Shown piece after piece: positions 1 through 6,015 of a stretch of DNA of 6,623 nucleotides. A program made the translations under genes and the position numbers. Where the stretch lies: NCBI GenBank assembly GCA_027365515.1, contig DAHXMK010000101.1, positions 1 through 6,623 on the forward strand. Reading direction: 5' to 3'. Origin of the DNA: Candidatus Aminicenantota bacterium (GTDB lineage Bacteria; Acidobacteriota; UBA4820; DSQY01). The notes under the pieces were generated by a model. It was not told where the DNA came from, did not search any database, and saw only the letters and a list, made by a program, of their open reading frames with translations. Position 1 is the first letter of the stretch. Each line of letters begins with the position of its first letter.

Positions 1-39
1 ACGCAAACCCGGCCGTCGGATACGCCACTCAGCAGAGAA
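1..39 (+). repeat. 39-bp direct repeat of the CNB-domain gene (copy at 3124-3162)
   Basis: Bases 1-39 are identical to 3124-3162, in the same orientation. One mismatch at 40/3163 is followed by four more matching bases (41-44 = 3164-3167), after which similarity decays. In the intact gene at 2781-3248 this segment encodes residues A116 to R127 and the next base. Here it is separated from the rest of that gene and abuts the opposite-strand start of a zinc-ribbon gene. The identity ends inside the shared short sequence GAGAA(A/T)CTCG, which looks like a microhomology join. The copy may extend further left, outside the window. Confidence 0.9.
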
Positions 40-94
40 ACTCGTCCCTCTGGAGTGGAATCTTCGCTCCGCAGTTAGCGCAACGCACTTCCAC
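29..94 (-). pseudogene. Truncated N-terminus of a small zinc-ribbon protein
   Basis: A GTG start at 94 is preceded by a perfect AGGAGG (plus positions 103-108) at 8-nt spacing. It lies 15 nt beyond the mpl stop on the same strand, so the gene looks like the next cistron of an mpl operon. The readable product begins VEVRCANCGAKIP and has the CxxCG knuckle typical of the first half of a zinc ribbon; the usual pattern continues with a second CxxC after roughly FLxC. Here the reading frame instead hits TGA at 29-31, after 21 residues. From about position 40 leftwards the DNA is a copy of an unrelated gene (see the 1-39 repeat), so the second zinc-binding half is missing. I infer a real gene start cut by a chimeric join or rearrangement. 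It cannot be assigned a function beyond a likely Zn-binding N-terminus. A GTG six bases further in (plus 86-88) is an alternative start. Confidence 0.55.
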
Positions 95-109
95 GCGGCT
101 TTCCTCCTA

Positions 110-1510
110 TCAGCCTTGCTTCTCTCCCAGTTTCAAGGCGAGCTTCCCCGGCAAACTCCCATAAGCGCCCGATGAAAAGAATGCGACAACCGTTCCCGCT
201 TCCGCCGCTCGATAAGCCATGGCGAGACATTCGTCGTAGCTATAGGCTCTCCCGGTTTTCTTCCCGGAAGCCCTCAGCTCTTCGACTATTTTGTCCAGGT
301 CAAGCCTTTCTCCAACCGGTATCTTTTCGGACGGCGTGAATGGGCCGAGAATGATCTCGTCGGCCAAGGCGAACGACGAAGCAAAACGCTCCTGGTGGAG
401 AGACGTCTGGCAAGTGTATGAGCGCGGCTCGAAACAGGCGGCGATCTTCAGCGAGGGAAAACCCTGCCTCAACGCCTTGAGCGTCTCCGAAATGGCGGTC
501 GGATGATGGGCGAAATCGTCAATGACGAAACGGGAGCCGTCCCTGTAGACGACTTCCTGCCGCCTCTTGACGCCGGCGAAACGGGGAAGCGCCTCTTGCA
601 GTTTGTGGACCGGAGTTCCCGCCGTGATGCAGGCCGCCAGGGCGGCCACGACATTTCTAAGGTTATGTTCGCCCCAGAGCGGGCTTAGAAATTCGCCGGC
701 TTCGACCCCTTTTCGAAGGAGCGTGAAACGAGTCCCCTCGGGCGACGGGCAGACCGTTGAGGCCGACCACTCTTCGCCGCCTTCCAATCCGAAGGAGTCG
801 CTCTTCCTCCCGGCGAATTGCAGAAGCCTCGCCACTGGCTCGGATTCGGTGCCTGCTATGATTGTTCCCCCTTCTCTCACGACCCCGAAAAGGCGGACGA
901 AGGCCTGCTCGAGCTGGCGCTGGTCCTTGAAGTTGTCGAGGTGATCCATCTCTATGTTATTAAGGATGAGAATGGTCGGCGAATAGTGAAGAAACTTCGG
1001 CCCCTTGTCGAAGAAGGCGGTTTCGTACTCGTCGCCCTCAAGGACCGCCCACTGCCCCTTTCCGAACAAGAAGGAGGAGTCGCTGTTCTTTGCGATGCCT
1101 CCCACCACCATAGCAGGGTCGAGGCCGGCCTCTTTCATCAGATGGCCGCAAAGCGCCGTCGTTGTCGTTTTCCCGTGAGTCCCCGCGACGACGAGGCTTT
1201 CACGGCGCCCAATCGCGAACCGCCCTATCGCTTCCGCCATCGAGAGGTAAGGCACGCCGTTTTCAATGCAAGCAACTGCCTCCGGGTTGTCCTTGTGAAC
1301 GGCGTTGCCTATGACCACGAGATCGGGAGGCGGCGAGAGATGGCCCGGGGCGAAGCCTTGGGCGGACTTTATGCCGTAGCGGACAAGATAATCGCTCATT
1401 GGAGGATACAGGGCCGTGTCGCAGCCGCTCACTTCGTGCCCCTGCGCTTTCAATAGTCCCGCGAGCGCCCCCATTCCCGTGCCCCCGACCGCCATCATGT
1501 GAATCCGCAT
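110..1510 (-). CDS. mpl: UDP-MurNAc : L-Ala-gamma-D-Glu-meso-DAP ligase (Mpl), muropeptide recycling
   Basis: This is a Mur-ligase family enzyme. Mpl re-attaches the recycled tripeptide L-Ala-D-Glu-meso-DAP to UDP-MurNAc in the cytoplasm with ATP, bypassing MurC, MurD and MurE. The 466 residues match the usual Mpl length and three-domain order. Seen in sequence: an N-terminal nucleotide-binding Gly-rich loop (GGTGMGALAG, 9-18), the ATP P-loop GTHGKTTT (110-117), the central signature EGDEYETAFFDK (158-169), NNIEMDHLDNF (184-194), GEHNLRNVVAA (280-290), GVKRRQEV (313-320), DDFAHHPTAI (331-340), FEPRSYT (360-366) and C-terminal SSGAYGSLPGKL. The EYxTAFFDK and DDFAHHPTAI wording separates Mpl from MurC. 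The ATG at 1510 has an AAGGGGGA-like ribosome site just upstream (plus 1514-1521). A zinc-ribbon gene start follows 15 nt after the stop, suggesting co-transcription. No lesion was seen. The main alternative, MurC, is much less likely. Confidence 0.93.
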   Translation of the reverse strand: MRIHMMAVGGTGMGALAGLLKAQGHEVSGCDTALYPPMSDYLVRYGIKSAQGFAPGHLSPPPDLVVIGNAVHKDNPEAVACIENGVPYLSMAEAIGRFAIGRRESLVVAGTHGKTTTTALCGHLMKEAGLDPAMVVGGIAKNSDSSFLFGKGQWAVLEGDEYETAFFDKGPKFLHYSPTILILNNIEMDHLDNFKDQRQLEQAFVRLFGVVREGGTIIAGTESEPVARLLQFAGRKSDSFGLEGGEEWSASTVCPSPEGTRFTLLRKGVEAGEFLSPLWGEHNLRNVVAALAACITAGTPVHKLQEALPRFAGVKRRQEVVYRDGSRFVIDDFAHHPTAISETLKALRQGFPSLKIAACFEPRSYTCQTSLHQERFASSFALADEIILGPFTPSEKIPVGERLDLDKIVEELRASGKKTGRAYSYDECLAMAYRAAEAGTVVAFFSSGAYGSLPGKLALKLGEKQG

Positions 1511-1682
1511 CCGTCCCCCTTCAATAATTATCCTAACATAGTTGCCAATTCGAGCGGGAAGGATATCTTTCTTTCGCGCCTTGCTCGCGGAACCAACCGA
1601 AACGCTTCATTTGCCCATCGCGGCGAGAATCCCCTCCCGGCCCACGCCCCGCCCTCATCCGCCGGCACAAGAAGGGAGTCCG

Positions 1683-2060
1683 CTACTTGTCTTTCTTCTC
1701 TTTCAGTTCTTTGATAGCGAGCATCAGCTCCTTGACCTCCTTGCGGATCTCGAGGGTGTTTCGCGCACCAAAATACTGAATTTGCATCAGCATGACGAAG
1801 AGAAACGGCCAAAGCGCCCAGAACAGGTACCTGAACTGCTCCTGCGTTGTCGCGGCATCGTCTAACTTCATTGAAAAGATGACGGACTCAACGATCAGTA
1901 ATGGCGCAACGCACCAATAAGTCACCTTCTGCACCTTAAATCGCCTGTCTTCCTTTTCCATGAGCTTCTCTACCTCCTTTCGGTACTTTTCCGATTGCAG
2001 CGCCCGAAGCGGGGCTTCGGCAACAAGCCTGCTCCCAAGCCCATTCTTTCCGTCCGTCAT
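1683..2060 (-). CDS. Small two-helix membrane protein, candidate partner of the ECF sigma factor
   Basis: I do not recognise a named family. The 125-residue product has a basic, helical N-terminus (about 20-45, rich in K, E and R), two hydrophobic segments (about 46-65, VTYWCVAPLLIVESVIF, and 77-97, LFWALWPFLFVMLMQIQYF), and a highly charged C-terminal helix (about 100-124, RNTLEIRKEVKELMLAIKEL) with coiled-coil character. This suggests a membrane hairpin with both charged ends in the cytoplasm. Its ATG overlaps the stop of the sigma factor gene by ATGA, and GGGGAGG (plus 2067-2073) sits 6 nt before the start inside that gene, so the two are probably translated together. Such pairing often marks an anti-sigma factor or other sigma regulator, but the HxxxCxxC motif of zinc anti-sigma factors is absent, so that role is inference. 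It could also be an unrelated envelope protein. Confidence 0.8.
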   Translation of the reverse strand: MTDGKNGLGSRLVAEAPLRALQSEKYRKEVEKLMEKEDRRFKVQKVTYWCVAPLLIVESVIFSMKLDDAATTQEQFRYLFWALWPFLFVMLMQIQYFGARNTLEIRKEVKELMLAIKELKEKKDK

Positions 2061-2617
2061 GACGGGCCTCCCCAGGCGTCTTCAAGCCTCGCGCGAAGGT
2101 CTTTCTTTGCATAGAACATCCTCGACTTGACGAGCCCCAGCGTCGCTCCCGTCGCCTCGGCTATTTCCTCGTAGGACATTTCCTCCATGAAGTAAAGGAC
2201 GAGCACCTCCCTGTGAGCTGGAGAAAGGCGGGAAAGTTCCTCGTGCACTCGCTTGGCGTCGAGAGAGTTCCAATCGGGCTCCGCCGCGCCAGCGGTGCCT
2301 TCATCCAATTCTTCCGCCGCGAAAGATGGCTCGCTCCGGTCCTGCCTGAACCGGCTCACCGCCTTGTTGTGGGCTATGCGGTATATCCACGGCCTGAAAT
2401 TGTCCGGCTCGTCAAGGCTGCGAATCCGCTTGAAGGCGGCCGCCCATACTTCTTGCAGCACTTCGAGGGCCGACTCGTCAGCGTCAACGAACTTTCTGAC
2501 ATAGTAGAACAACCGTGCCTCCATGACCTGCACTAACTCGCCAAAAGCTTCGGGCTCGCCCAACCGGCACCTCAAAGCGATCAGCTCTTCACGGCCCCTC
2601 TCCATCTCGCCCATCAC
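2057..2617 (-). CDS. ECF-type (group 4) RNA polymerase sigma factor
   Basis: The 186-residue protein has only sigma regions 2 and 4, the layout of extracytoplasmic-function sigma factors, which direct RNA polymerase to stress or envelope promoters. Region 2 covers about residues 24-91 and includes ALEVLQEVWAAAFKRI (core binding and -10 recognition) and FRPWIYRIAHNKAVSRFR (-10 melting). A linker rich in E, D and A (about 95-120) follows. Region 4 covers about 122-176, with LSPAHREVLVLYFMEEMSYEEIA and the helix-turn-helix GATLGLVKSRMFYAKKDL, which contacts the -35 element. The length is normal and there is no extra C-terminal domain. The start is uncertain: GTG at 2617, ATG at 2614 and ATG at 2605 are all in frame and none has a strong ribosome site. 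The stop overlaps the start of the downstream membrane protein gene. Divergent from the CNB-domain gene at 2781. Confidence 0.93.
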   Translation of the reverse strand: MMGEMERGREELIALRCRLGEPEAFGELVQVMEARLFYYVRKFVDADESALEVLQEVWAAAFKRIRSLDEPDNFRPWIYRIAHNKAVSRFRQDRSEPSFAAEELDEGTAGAAEPDWNSLDAKRVHEELSRLSPAHREVLVLYFMEEMSYEEIAEATGATLGLVKSRMFYAKKDLRARLEDAWGGPS

Positions 2618-2727
2618 CCATATAGTCGCACCTGCGGCCGGATTTGTTCAATTCGGTTGCCGAAAAGTCTTTCTTTGCGAGAAGAAGGCAGGCGTTTTGC
2701 CATTTCCTCTTCAGAGGCGCTCCAGCA

Positions 2728-2756
2728 TTGCAAAATGGCGGCAAAGGAATTATCTA
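2728..2756 (+). promoter_or_regulatory. Possible sigma-70-type promoter for the CNB-domain gene
   Basis: TTGCAA (2728-2733) and TATCTA (2751-2756) are separated by exactly 17 bases in the divergent intergenic region. The -35 matches consensus at 4 of 6 and the -10 at 3 of 6. The predicted start near 2763 would give a leader of about 18 nt that still contains the AGGAGGG ribosome site. The spacing and location are good but the hexamers are weak. Confidence 0.35.
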
Positions 2757-2780
2757 TTGGCTTAGAGAGGAGGGCTGGCC

Positions 2781-3248
2781 ATGGTCATCGAAAAACTTAA
2801 GAGCCATGAACTGTTCCGTCTCCTTAGCCCCAAAGAGGTGGAAACAATCAGCGCCGCTTCAGGCGTGATGAAGCTTCGCGAAGGCGAGCGAGTCTATGGC
2901 GACGGCTTTCCGGCGACGCACCTTTTCGTTCTTCTCAAGGGACGAGTCGAGCTTCAGCGGCCGACGAGGGGGGGCGTCAGCCTTCTCGTTGACGACCTCG
3001 TGGAGGGGAGCGTCTTCGGCGTCTCTTCGCTTACCGGCATGGAGAGGCACATCCTGGACGCCGTCTGCGTGGCCGATTCCGAAGTGCTGAAGATCGAAGC
3101 CAAGAACCTGAGGAAGGTGCTCGACGCAAACCCGGCCGTCGGATACGCCACTCAGCAGAGAATCTCGGCCATCTTCTTCAAGCGGTATCTGGAGACGATG
3201 GAGAAGCTTCAGGCGATGGTGCAGGCATCTTCCGTCCAGCGCGCCTGA
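2781..3248 (+). CDS. Stand-alone cyclic-nucleotide-binding-like domain protein (no DNA-binding domain)
   Basis: The 155 residues form a CRP-like beta-roll (cNMP_binding family). Seen: a helical lead-in (LFRLLSPKEVETISAAS, 11-27), REGERVYGDGFPATHLFVLLKGRVELQR (33-60) as the first beta strands, EGSVFGVSSL (75-84) in the position of the phosphate-binding cassette, and DSEVLKIEAKNLRKVL (99-114) leading into a C-terminal helix. No winged helix follows, unlike CRP/FNR regulators, so it probably does not bind DNA itself and may signal through protein contacts. By manual alignment the cassette lacks two usual ligand contacts: Glu of FGE is Val81, and the Arg of the PRTATV-like stretch appears to be His90 (Arg89 is one residue off). 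It may bind an unusual ligand or none. AGGAGGG (2768-2774) lies 6 nt before the ATG. The downstream kinase has its own promoter. Residues 116-127 are encoded in the segment copied at the left edge of the window. Confidence 0.88.
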   Translation: MVIEKLKSHELFRLLSPKEVETISAASGVMKLREGERVYGDGFPATHLFVLLKGRVELQRPTRGGVSLLVDDLVEGSVFGVSSLTGMERHILDAVCVADSEVLKIEAKNLRKVLDANPAVGYATQQRISAIFFKRYLETMEKLQAMVQASSVQRA

Positions 3249-3267
3249 CAACGAAGAGCCTTGGGCG

Positions 3268-3296
3268 TTGAAAGCCAGGCCGAACGGCGGTATGAT
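3268..3296 (+). promoter_or_regulatory. Sigma-70-type promoter upstream of the receptor-like kinase
   Basis: TTGAAA (3268-3273) and TATGAT (3291-3296) each match consensus at 5 of 6 and are separated by the optimal 17 bases. They lie in the 116-nt gap between the CNB-domain gene and the kinase. The predicted start near 3303 gives a leader of about 60-70 nt. This is the best promoter-like sequence in the window and suggests the kinase can be transcribed independently of the gene before it. Confidence 0.6.
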
Positions 3297-3326
3297 TTGA
3301 ACGTCGGGTATTATGGGGAAAGAGGG

Positions 3327-3377
3327 ATGCCGTTTGTCATGGCCGAGCCGCACGATAAAACGAGATGGGCCGAATGA
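3327..3377 (+). CDS. Possible 16-codon leader ORF coupled to the kinase start
   Basis: An ATG at 3327 opens 16 codons ending in TGA at 3375-3377. That stop overlaps the kinase's second in-frame ATG (3374-3376) as ATGA, a common arrangement for translational coupling. A purine-rich GGGGAAAGAGGG runs directly up to the start, so a ribosome site is possible though not well spaced; an internal ATG at 3339 is an alternative start. The peptide (begins MPFVMAEPHD) resembles nothing I recognise. The overlap may be chance: the support is only the geometry and the lack of a clear ribosome site for the kinase itself. Confidence 0.25.
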   Translation: MPFVMAEPHDKTRWAE

Positions 3378-5944
3378 ACCTGCCTGCCGGTACGCGGATC
3401 GGCCCATATGAGATCATTTCGCCGCTTGGAGCGGGTGGAATGGGAGAAGTATACAGGGCGCGTGACGAGCGGCTTGGCCGCGACGTCGCCCTGAAGCTGC
3501 TTCCACCCGAGTTCGCCAGGGACACGTCAAGGATGGACCGCTTCGCGGCCGAGGCGCGAGCCGCTGGGTCCTTGAACCATCCAAACATCGTTGACGTCCA
3601 CGATCTTGGCAGTTATCAAGGTTCCCCCTACATCGTCACCGAGCTTCTTGAAGGCAAAACGCTGAGGGAGCGGCTTCAGGCAGGCGCCCTGCCGCTCCGC
3701 AAGGCGCTGGAACTGGCCGTGCAGTTGGCTTCGGGCCTCGCGGCCGCTCACGCCAAGGGCATAATCCATAGAGACATTAAGCCGGAAAACATCTTCGTAA
3801 TGAATGACGGCAGGCTGAAGATACTTGATTTCGGCCTGGCCAAAGTGATGCGCGCGCCGCCGGCCGCGGCCTCCCCGGATTCCCCAACCGTTGCTCTCGA
3901 TGACGATATGGGGATGATGGTCGGGACGGCGGGTTACATGTCGCCCGAACAGGTCCGCGGGGAACCGGCGACCGCTCTTTCCGACATCTTTGCCTTTGGG
4001 TGCGTCTTCTACGAGATGCTTTCCGGCAGGCGGGCCTTCTACCGGGATTCCTTCATTGAATCATTACGGGCCATCTTAAAAGAGGAGCCTCCCCCTCTCT
4101 CCGAATCGAAGCATGATTTCCCAGCCGCGCTCGACGCCATCGTGAGGCGCTGCATGGAGAAGGTCCCGCGGGAAAGATTTCAGTCGGCGATTGACGTCGC
4201 CTTTTCAATAGAGGCGGCGAAGGCCGGCCTCATTGAAGAGCCCAGACATCAGGCTCCAAAGAAACGGTTCGGCGGAGTGGCCACCGCCTTAGTCCTGGGC
4301 GCCGCCGTTCTGGCCTCGGCCGTCGTCGTCTGGCTTCTCCTCAGAGCGGCAACTGCTCCGAATATGGCCTCGGTGCTGTTTCACCAGATAACTTTTCATC
4401 GGGGAACGGTCTATACGGCGCGTTTTACTCCTGAAGGAGACGCCGTGGTTTACAGCGCCGCCTGGGAGGGCGGGCCGCGTGCCCTTTACGAGATAAACCT
4501 TAAGACAACCGATTCGCGTCCGCTGGAGATACAAAACACCGATGTTGCCGGCATTTCCGCCTCTCAGGAAATGGCCTTGATCCTGAGGCCGAACGCCTTT
4601 GGCTTCTCGCCGGGGATGCTTTCGCGCGCCCCGCTTTCAGGCGGGCCCGGCAAGGAGATGCTTGACGACGTCTCGTGGGCCGATTGGCGCGGCGACGACA
4701 AGCGCTTTCTTGTCGTCAGGGAAGTAAACGGAAAGCGCCGCCTCGAGTGCCCCGTGGACAAGGTGCTTTACGAACCGGCTGGATATTTGAACTACCCGAG
4801 GCTCTCCCCCTTGGGGGACAAGATCGCCTTCCTGGACCACCCTTCTCAATCGGATGACTCGGGTGACGTGGACATGATAGACCTCGCGGGCAGGCGAAGC
4901 GTCCTCTCGCGCGGATGGGGAAGCATCGAGGGCGTCGGCTGGCGCCCGGACGGCAAGGAGATATGGTTTGCCGCCGCGCGGAAAGGGCTGGCGGCTTCCA
5001 TCTGGGCGGTTGACCTTTCCGGCAAAGAGAGGCTTCTCGTCCGGGCGCCGGGCCGGCTCGTCCTTCACGACGTTTCGTCCAACGGCGATCTGGTGGCCGA
5101 GCGCAACACGCCCAGGCAGAGTATCGTTGGAAAGCTGGCGGGCGACGCCGAGGAACATGACCTTTCCTGGCTCGACTACTCTTCCATCGCCGATATCTCC
5201 CAAGACGGCCGCGCCATTCTCTTTACGGAAAGCGGCGAGGGCACCGAGGGAACGCCAAGGAGTTACCTCCGCAAGGCCGGGGAAACAGTCCCAATAAGGC
5301 TCGGAGACGGAACCGCCATCGCGCTCTCCCCTGATGGAAAGTGGGCCATGGCCGTGAGCGCCGGCTCCGCCAATGACCTTGTCGTTTATCCCACCGGCCC
5401 CGGTGAATCGAGAAGCATCGCCATTCCAGGCGTGAGCGAAGTCTTGTGGGCCGGGTGGTTTCCCAACGGAAGCGATCTGTTGGTCCTGGCAAGGAGCGCG
5501 GGGCACGACACCCGCTTCTATAAGATGGCGATGACTGGCGGCCCGCCAAGGCCATTCGGCCCTGAGGGCGTCTACGTCCGTTCCAATACGATCTCTCCCG
5601 ACGGAAAGTGGGTCGCCGCGTGGAAGAACGGCGCCACGTTGCTTGTCCCCACCGATGGAGGTGAACCGAAGCCGCTTCCAGGCACCGGGGACGGCGGCCT
5701 TCCGGTAAGGTGGGCCTCGGACGGCGCTAGTCTCTTCATGAAGGAAGGAAGCCAGCCGCCTGTCAGCGTCTTCTTATTTAATCTCAAGACTGGAAAGCGT
5801 GAGCCGTGGCGGCGCTTCGCTCCGGCCGATGGCGCGGGCATTCTGGGCATGGGCCGCATGGTGATTGCTCCCGACGGTTCCGCCTACGCCTACACTTACT
5901 TCCGGCTACTCTCCGACCTCTACCTGATCGAAGGCGTCAAATAG
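3365..5944 (+). CDS. Membrane-anchored Ser/Thr protein kinase with C-terminal WD40-like (PD40) beta-propeller
   Basis: A Hanks-type kinase of 859 residues. The cytoplasmic kinase domain (about 14-285) is complete: Gly-rich loop GAGGMGEV (22-29), Lys44 in VALK, Glu63, catalytic HRDIKPEN (135-142), DFG (155-157), activation segment ending GTAGYMSPEQ (187-196), Asp207 and the final RF (271-272). The activation loop carries a Pro/Ala/Ser/Asp-rich insert (165-182). A basic stretch (PKKR) and one transmembrane helix (about 304-326) follow. The rest is probably periplasmic and forms a beta-propeller with repeated SPDGK-type turns (354, 481, 527, 612, 655, 699, 744, 784 and 835 regions). The ending SDLYLIEGVK and the phrases WLDYSSIADIS and RLGDGTAIALSPDGKW are characteristic of a large acidobacterial kinase family. 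The propeller is presumably the sensor; its ligand and the kinase substrates are unknown. Homologues usually start M-x-L-x-x-GT, which favours the ATG at 3374 over 3365. All catalytic residues are present, so it should be active. Confidence 0.96.
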   Translation: MGRMNLPAGTRIGPYEIISPLGAGGMGEVYRARDERLGRDVALKLLPPEFARDTSRMDRFAAEARAAGSLNHPNIVDVHDLGSYQGSPYIVTELLEGKTLRERLQAGALPLRKALELAVQLASGLAAAHAKGIIHRDIKPENIFVMNDGRLKILDFGLAKVMRAPPAAASPDSPTVALDDDMGMMVGTAGYMSPEQVRGEPATALSDIFAFGCVFYEMLSGRRAFYRDSFIESLRAILKEEPPPLSESKHDFPAALDAIVRRCMEKVPRERFQSAIDVAFSIEAAKAGLIEEPRHQAPKKRFGGVATALVLGAAVLASAVVVWLLLRAATAPNMASVLFHQITFHRGTVYTARFTPEGDAVVYSAAWEGGPRALYEINLKTTDSRPLEIQNTDVAGISASQEMALILRPNAFGFSPGMLSRAPLSGGPGKEMLDDVSWADWRGDDKRFLVVREVNGKRRLECPVDKVLYEPAGYLNYPRLSPLGDKIAFLDHPSQSDDSGDVDMIDLAGRRSVLSRGWGSIEGVGWRPDGKEIWFAAARKGLAASIWAVDLSGKERLLVRAPGRLVLHDVSSNGDLVAERNTPRQSIVGKLAGDAEEHDLSWLDYSSIADISQDGRAILFTESGEGTEGTPRSYLRKAGETVPIRLGDGTAIALSPDGKWAMAVSAGSANDLVVYPTGPGESRSIAIPGVSEVLWAGWFPNGSDLLVLARSAGHDTRFYKMAMTGGPPRPFGPEGVYVRSNTISPDGKWVAAWKNGATLLVPTDGGEPKPLPGTGDGGLPVRWASDGASLFMKEGSQPPVSVFLFNLKTGKREPWRRFAPADGAGILGMGRMVIAPDGSAYAYTYFRLLSDLYLIEGVK

Positions 5945-5988
5945 CACGTTCCCAATCGCGAGTATCGAAAGCTGGGACGTACAGTGCT
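5943..5988. terminator. Weak imperfect hairpin between convergent genes, possible terminator
   Basis: AGCAC (5943-5947) can pair with GTGCT (5984-5988), and inside it TCCCA (5950-5954) with TGGGA (5973-5977), leaving an 18-nt loop and an uneven internal loop. It starts within the kinase stop codon and lies in the 71-nt gap before the end of the convergent lipoprotein gene, where a shared terminator would be expected. No T-tract follows on either strand, so intrinsic termination is doubtful. Confidence 0.25.
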
Positions 5989-6015
5989 GGCCGAATTGAA
6001 ACGATGTCGCTGCCG

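Noticed and set aside
818..1456. A 212-codon open frame on the plus strand opposite mpl
   Set aside because: It lies wholly antisense to a gene with all Mpl motifs, and its product is basic and low in recognisable structure; a GC-rich antisense shadow.
1511..1560. Possible mpl promoter with GATAAT (plus 1527-1532) on the minus strand
   Set aside because: The -10 is good (5 of 6) but no acceptable -35 lies at 15-18 nt; TTGGCA is only 10 nt away, and the resulting leader would be about 9 nt.
1561..1682. GC-rich stretch between the membrane protein gene and mpl as a small gene or terminator
   Set aside because: Short self-complementary pieces such as CGCG...CGCG occur but have no T-tract, and no frame has a ribosome site with protein-like composition.
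3251..3280. GCCTTGG...CCAGGC inverted repeat after the CNB-domain gene as a terminator
   Set aside because: The arms pair imperfectly, no T-run follows, and it overlaps the -35 region of the kinase promoter.
4637..5506. A 289-codon open frame on the minus strand opposite the kinase propeller
   Set aside because: Antisense to a domain conserved throughout its length, with no recognisable motif; explained by codon bias in GC-rich DNA.
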